DNA from: CAYSLA01 sp964431685
GTDB lineage: Bacteria; Armatimonadota; UBA5829
Assembly (NCBI GenBank): GCA_964431685.1
Contig: CAYSLA010000127.1
Span: 1 to 9,974, forward strand
DNA: 9,974 bases
Direction: 5' to 3'
Position numbers and translations under genes: made by a program. A model generated the notes under the pieces. That model ran no database searches, was not told the origin of the DNA, and was given only the letters and a program-made list of their open reading frames with translations. Of the stretch, positions 6,625 to 9,974 are shown piece after piece. Within the stretch, counting starts at the first letter, position 1, and each line of letters opens with the position of its first letter.

Positions 6625-7023
6625 CCTGGCTACCCGATTGGCTATGGGTTCAACCATCGGTTGTTGGGTCGGTACGGTAGATGGACAAACGTTCCGCTGG
6701 CACAGTCCATGCTCAACTCACCGTCGGATATTGTGCTGATCGCTGATGATGAGGTCACCTGGGCCGGCCACGTTGGCTACAACATAGACATGAACAAGGA
6801 TGGGGTGGATGAGTGGTACTGGGCGTCGAGCCGTGAGGGCAGCGTCTACAGATACGGCGTGCCACGACATCAAGCCGGAATCATGGGGGTGTTCGCTGAC
6901 GGTCACGCCAAGTTCAGCGGTCCCCGCATCCGCTCAGGCAGTACCGACGAGTGGAACTGGTACGTCTTCAAGTGGAAGATGACGAACGATGGTGAGAAGC
7001 ACCCGGATTCCGGGGGCATCTAG
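6625..7023 (+). CDS. Prepilin-like protein, copy B, C-terminal part with H-x9-DG motif (5' end lost in gap)
   Basis: 132 residues are visible, from PGYPIGYGFNHRLLGRY to the TAG at 7021-7023. The first 76 residues match the last 76 visible residues of copy A at about 53 positions. The tail contains HQAGIMGVFADGHAKF (6868-6915), where His, nine residues, Asp-Gly is the signature of the prepilin-type H-X9-DG domain found in Planctomycetes and Armatimonadota families. The loop DMNKDGVDE at 6787-6813 has the same Dx[N]xDG calcium-type spacing as in copy A. The N-terminal cleavage signal must lie in the gap. The gene ends 41 bases before the secreted glycosidase-like gene, so the two may be co-transcribed. 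Reading it as the second half of a single duplicated-domain protein is possible but less likely. Confidence 0.75.
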   Translation, partial: PGYPIGYGFNHRLLGRYGRWTNVPLAQSMLNSPSDIVLIADDEVTWAGHVGYNIDMNKDGVDEWYWASSREGSVYRYGVPRHQAGIMGVFADGHAKFSGPRIRSGSTDEWNWYVFKWKMTNDGEKHPDSGGI

Positions 7024-7064
7024 CCCGAACTCAGGATGTAAACATTTGACGATGGAGGTTTCCA

Positions 7065-9602
7065 ATGCGATTTCTGATGGCTGCAGCCGCGCTGCTCACG
7101 TTTGTTCTTATGGCGGGAATGCCCTCTGATGCCGCGGTGATCACCCTGCGGTCCGACAATCTTACCCTCGGGCTTGACTCTGTGACCGGGGAAACTGTCT
7201 CGGTAGGTGTTCAAGGAAAGCAGTTCAATGACGGAGTAAAGGGAGGCGGGCTCTACTTCGAGGACGTGGCCGCGGCTACCGGACCTGTGGCGGCCGTGGG
7301 TTCAGTGGTCCAGAAGGGCGCTGGGGCCGTGTTCAGTTGCAGAAGCGAGTCCTCGGGTCTGTCAATCGAGGCGAACTACAGCTCACTAAAGACGCACATA
7401 GCCGCCAGGGTCAAGATCAAGGACCTCACGGGCAAGGACAGGGCCATCCGGCTCACATATCGGCTGCCGCTCTCTAACCGTGACTGGGTGTGGCACGACA
7501 GCGTGGTTGCCACCAGGCCCGCAACAAGCGCTGGGCGCTATGAGAAGCTGGAAGACTTTTTCTGGCGTCAGGACTTCCGCAACTACCCCTGTGAACGGTA
7601 CATATCCGCCTATCCGTTTTCGTGCGTGACGGGAGACGGGGCGGCGTTTTCACTGGGGACTCCGCTCAGTGTGCCGCGCTTATACCAACTGGCATACGTG
7701 CGTGAAGAGCAGAGCGGTTATCTGGAAATCGCCTTCGATCTGGGCATCTCCGCCGACGTGAAGAAGTATCCTTCGGAGAACTTCGTTGATTTCATCATCT
7801 ACGCTCCCGCCAATCCCGAGTGGGGTTTCCGTTCGGCAGCGGACAACTACTATGGTATATATCCCAAGGATTTCGAGAAGCGGGTGACCAAAGAGGGGAT
7901 TTGGCTTCTGGCTCTCGACCCCGAGGTTATCGTTGCTCCTTGGGACTTCGGTTTCGGCTTCGATGAGTCGACCGCCTCTGCGCAGAGAATTCCCCATATG
8001 AAGTTTGGCGACATCTTCGACTTCTACACCACACACTATACCGAGCCCTGGGGTATGTGGCTGGGGTTCGACGGTTTTGAGAATAAGGGCAGACCACTCT
8101 TCCCGCAGGACGATGGGGTGAAACCGGAGGAGCTGAAGAAGCAGACACTTGAGAAAGTGAGTCCTCAACTCGCTTCCCTCATCAAGGCTTCGGTCATTTA
8201 CGACGAGAATGGCGACTGGGTTTTTGTCAGGTGGACCGATGAGTACCCAGGCACCGGTCCTAAGGCCGCACATCTGAAACTGGCCATAGACCCTGACATC
8301 CCTGGCGGCTACGGCAGATTCCTTCTGGATTACGAGAAAAAGAACAACCTTTCCAAGTTCCGGAAGAAGGGAACCGGCATTGATGGAGTCTACCTGGACT
8401 CGCTCGCGGGATACGTGGGGTTCTTCCCGGAGAGCTATCGCAGGGATCAGTGGCAGTACATAGCAGAGCCGCTGGTCTACAACACGCGGACGCATAAGGT
8501 CTGCCAGCTCCACACATTCTCAAACTGGGCGTTCGTCAAGGAACTGACGGACTATCTGCACAGCAACGATATGATACTGATCGCCAACGTGTACCTGACG
8601 TGTGAGAAGTGGTTCTATCCGTTCCTGGATATGGTCGGCATGGAGAGTGGTAGCGGTCTGAGATCCGACGATGGTCGCTACGGCTATCTTAGAACATTCG
8701 CCAAGGGTAAGCCCGTAAGCTGGCTGGACTACAGCATTATGGGGCTTGGCGAGTACGGCCAGGATCACGTGCGTGGTTCGGATGAGTGGATAGCCAAGGG
8801 CTTTGAACGGTGTCTGGCGTGGGCGGTATATCCCGGCACCGCGGAGTTCACGAACAAGTATCTGGAGGCTGTCGAGAAGCGCAGGCCGCTGTACAAGGAG
8901 TTCATTCCGCTTATCAGGGAAGTGAGCACGGCGGGCTGGGAGCCTCTTACCTTTGCCGGTCCATCAGATGAGGGCCTGCGCATCGAGCGGTTCGGCACGT
9001 TCGGAAAGAGTGGGTTGCTGTATTTCACTGTCTACAACAAGTCCGAGAGCCCATCGAAGGAGGCGACCTTGGTGGTTGATGCCAGATCGCTGCGTATGCC
9101 GTCCGGCACCAGGGGTCTGCGGGCAACCGACCTGAGAACCGGCGAGGAGCTGAAAGTTTCCATCGAAGGCGACTCCTGGCGCATCGCGATACCCCAGATC
9201 GCATCCGAGGCTACGGGCGTGGTGCGAATCGCTACCGACAAGGCCGCAACCAGGCTAAGGACCCAGCTCCTGGGCGAGCGGGTGAAGCGGATCATGCAGA
9301 CTATGCAGTGGTTGGAGCTCTATCCAAACGGTCCGCACGATACCGCATGGAATACGCTTAGAGACAGGACTAACGAGTCGATCAGCCGGAAATGCAAACT
9401 CTTCCTGGCCAATACTCCCACAGTGGGGCTTGCCAAACGGATCCAGTCTTCTCTGGACTCAGGCAAAGCCGTGGACAAAGCAGCGGCAAGAAAGGACTTG
9501 GAGGTCATAGCGGCCGAGCTGCGCAAGCTGCCCTACGACCGCTATCAGCTCGCTATGCTTGAGCAGGCCGAATCTGCGATCAAGGAACTGGACTCGCTCT
9601 AG
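7065..9602 (+). CDS. Secreted TIM-barrel glycosidase-like protein, 845 residues
   Basis: GGAGG at 7054-7058 lies 6 bases before ATG 7065. Residues 1-24 (MRFLMAAAALLTFVLMAGMP, then SDAA) form a signal peptide, so the protein is exported. Residues ~25-245 are a beta-rich N-terminal domain (VKIKDLTGKDRAIRLTYRLP, YPFSCVTGDGAAFSLGTP). Residues ~250-630 look like a TIM barrel, with DGVYLDS (Asp440, Asp445) at a strand end and GMESGS (Glu527) after a later strand. These are the best nucleophile and acid/base candidates because they are kept in the paralogue at 1757-4780. Residues ~635-722 are an all-beta domain (GLRIERFGTFGKSGLLYFTV) and ~725-845 a helical tail. Unlike the paralogue it lacks the inserted beta module, the CarboxypepD-reg-like domain and the dockerin loop. 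I do not recognise a numbered GH family. Polysaccharide hydrolysis outside the cytoplasm is inferred. Confidence 0.8.
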   Translation: MRFLMAAAALLTFVLMAGMPSDAAVITLRSDNLTLGLDSVTGETVSVGVQGKQFNDGVKGGGLYFEDVAAATGPVAAVGSVVQKGAGAVFSCRSESSGLSIEANYSSLKTHIAARVKIKDLTGKDRAIRLTYRLPLSNRDWVWHDSVVATRPATSAGRYEKLEDFFWRQDFRNYPCERYISAYPFSCVTGDGAAFSLGTPLSVPRLYQLAYVREEQSGYLEIAFDLGISADVKKYPSENFVDFIIYAPANPEWGFRSAADNYYGIYPKDFEKRVTKEGIWLLALDPEVIVAPWDFGFGFDESTASAQRIPHMKFGDIFDFYTTHYTEPWGMWLGFDGFENKGRPLFPQDDGVKPEELKKQTLEKVSPQLASLIKASVIYDENGDWVFVRWTDEYPGTGPKAAHLKLAIDPDIPGGYGRFLLDYEKKNNLSKFRKKGTGIDGVYLDSLAGYVGFFPESYRRDQWQYIAEPLVYNTRTHKVCQLHTFSNWAFVKELTDYLHSNDMILIANVYLTCEKWFYPFLDMVGMESGSGLRSDDGRYGYLRTFAKGKPVSWLDYSIMGLGEYGQDHVRGSDEWIAKGFERCLAWAVYPGTAEFTNKYLEAVEKRRPLYKEFIPLIREVSTAGWEPLTFAGPSDEGLRIERFGTFGKSGLLYFTVYNKSESPSKEATLVVDARSLRMPSGTRGLRATDLRTGEELKVSIEGDSWRIAIPQIASEATGVVRIATDKAATRLRTQLLGERVKRIMQTMQWLELYPNGPHDTAWNTLRDRTNESISRKCKLFLANTPTVGLAKRIQSSLDSGKAVDKAAARKDLEVIAAELRKLPYDRYQLAMLEQAESAIKELDSL

Positions 9603-9611
9603 ACAGGTTGC

Positions 9612-9652
9612 TTCACGGCAGCCGGACAACAGCTTCGTCCGGCTGCCGTGAA
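9612..9652 (+). terminator. Perfect 16-bp hairpin after the secreted glycosidase-like gene
   Basis: TTCACGGCAGCCGGAC (9612-9627) and GTCCGGCTGCCGTGAA (9637-9652) are exact reverse complements around the 9-base loop AACAGCTTC, starting 10 bases after the stop codon. The position and strength fit a transcription terminator at the end of the operon. No T-run follows, so release may need Rho or occur in the non-canonical manner of GC-rich genomes. Confidence 0.75.
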
Positions 9653-9862
9653 CGCCCAACTGTACTGCAGGCTTCCATCTTGCCGCGTGGTGCAACCAGG
9701 ATGGGAGTAATTGGTCTCTTTCCTCACTATCCCCCTCATCATACACCAGCACGATGTGTCAATATAGTGTCCATGATGAACAGTGATGCCATAATAGCGC
9801 GACGCAGACGTGAAAGGCTGTCTGATATCAAAAAAAAAACGGACAAACCAGTAATACAAGCC

Positions 9863-9891
9863 TTGACAGCGAACTAGTTCCATGATATACT
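9863..9891 (+). promoter_or_regulatory. Near-consensus extended -10 sigma-70 promoter firing out of the window
   Basis: TTGACA (9863-9868) is a perfect -35. After exactly 17 bases comes TATACT (9886-9891), one mismatch from TATAAT. It is preceded by TGA (9883-9885), which gives an extended -10. The start site is expected near 9898. An A10 tract (9830-9839) lies upstream at about -59 to -68. No start codon with a ribosome binding site is seen before the window ends, so the gene served begins beyond 9974. Confidence 0.75.
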
Positions 9892-9974
9892 CCGGATTGA
9901 GCTATGTGCTTGAGGGCGCATCCCCGGGCGACACGGCTCACCAAATATCGGTCTTCATGCAGTAATTGGGCACA

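Larger units (their letters stand above)
9603..9974. other. 372-base non-coding region with terminator and outgoing promoter
   Basis: It begins with a 16-bp hairpin and ends with a strong rightward promoter plus ~75 bases of leader. Between them I see no supported gene. A 34-codon frame from ATG 9773 lacks a ribosome binding site and overlaps the promoter region. A run of ten A (9830-9839) lies upstream of the promoter. The leader after 9898 shows no tRNA and no riboswitch I recognise. Confidence 0.65.

Noticed and set aside
7680..8513. 277-codon open frame on the minus strand inside the secreted glycosidase-like gene
   Set aside because: It is antisense to conserved TIM-barrel coding sequence, has no family features, and is explained by codon bias of the + strand gene.
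9756..9771. Two direct GTGTC repeats 11 bases apart, considered as an operator
   Set aside because: Five-base repeats are expected by chance, and they lie about 90 bases upstream of the -35 with no other support.
9773..9877. 34-codon basic frame starting MMNSDAIIARRRRERLSD
   Set aside because: No Shine-Dalgarno sequence precedes it, it contains the A10 tract as a Lys run, and its end overlaps the -35 element of the strong promoter.
1..9974. CRISPR arrays, insertion sequences, tRNA or rRNA genes
   Set aside because: I saw no regularly spaced repeats, no transposase-like protein, no terminal inverted repeats flanking a gene and no tRNA-like T-arm sequence on either strand.

Overview
The window looks like a chromosomal fragment of a GC-rich, diderm-type environmental bacterium, most likely an Armatimonadota or close relative, taken from a draft scaffold. 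Three features support this. There is a prepilin whose N-terminus carries the FPVFAQARERAR signature with an H-x9-DG C-terminal motif. There is a PEP-CTERM sorting signal. There is a secreted enzyme-like protein ending in a carboxypeptidase-regulatory-like domain plus a dockerin-type calcium loop. The taxonomic guess rests on recalled family signatures, not on a search. Every gene I can support lies on the + strand.

Three runs of exactly 100 N (1656-1755, 5363-5462, 6525-6624) look like scaffold gaps of unknown length. The reading frame happens to stay open across all three, so naive gene calling makes false fusions. Across gap 1 the left side is the start of a Gfo/Idh/MocA-type oxidoreductase and the right side is a secreted glycosidase-like protein. 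Across gap 3 the two sides are homologous copies of the same prepilin segment, so two tandem prepilin genes are more likely than one. Only across gap 2 (beta-propeller to PEP-CTERM tail) is a single gene the natural reading.

Layout: 3-455 is the C-terminal end of a probable glycosidase-like protein. 504-1484 is a complete Gfo/Idh/MocA oxidoreductase. 1481-1655 is the start of a second one, overlapping the first by ATGA. 1757-4780 is a large glycosidase-like protein (N-terminus lost in gap 1) with an inserted beta-sandwich module, a helical tail, a CarboxypepD-reg-like domain and a half dockerin. 4932-5570 is a PEP-CTERM beta-propeller protein. 5571-5952 is non-coding with a strong hairpin. 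5953-6524 and 6625-7023 are the two prepilin pieces. 7065-9602 is a complete secreted 845-residue paralogue of the large protein. 9603-9974 is non-coding, with a 16-bp terminator-like hairpin and a near-consensus sigma-70 promoter firing rightward out of the window.

Taken together, the genes suggest a carbohydrate-handling locus: exported TIM-barrel glycosidase-like enzymes, cytoplasmic sugar oxidoreductases to process the products, and surface or envelope proteins (prepilins, PEP-CTERM propeller) that may display or bind at the cell surface. The substrate cannot be read from the sequence, and the functional link is inferred from co-location.
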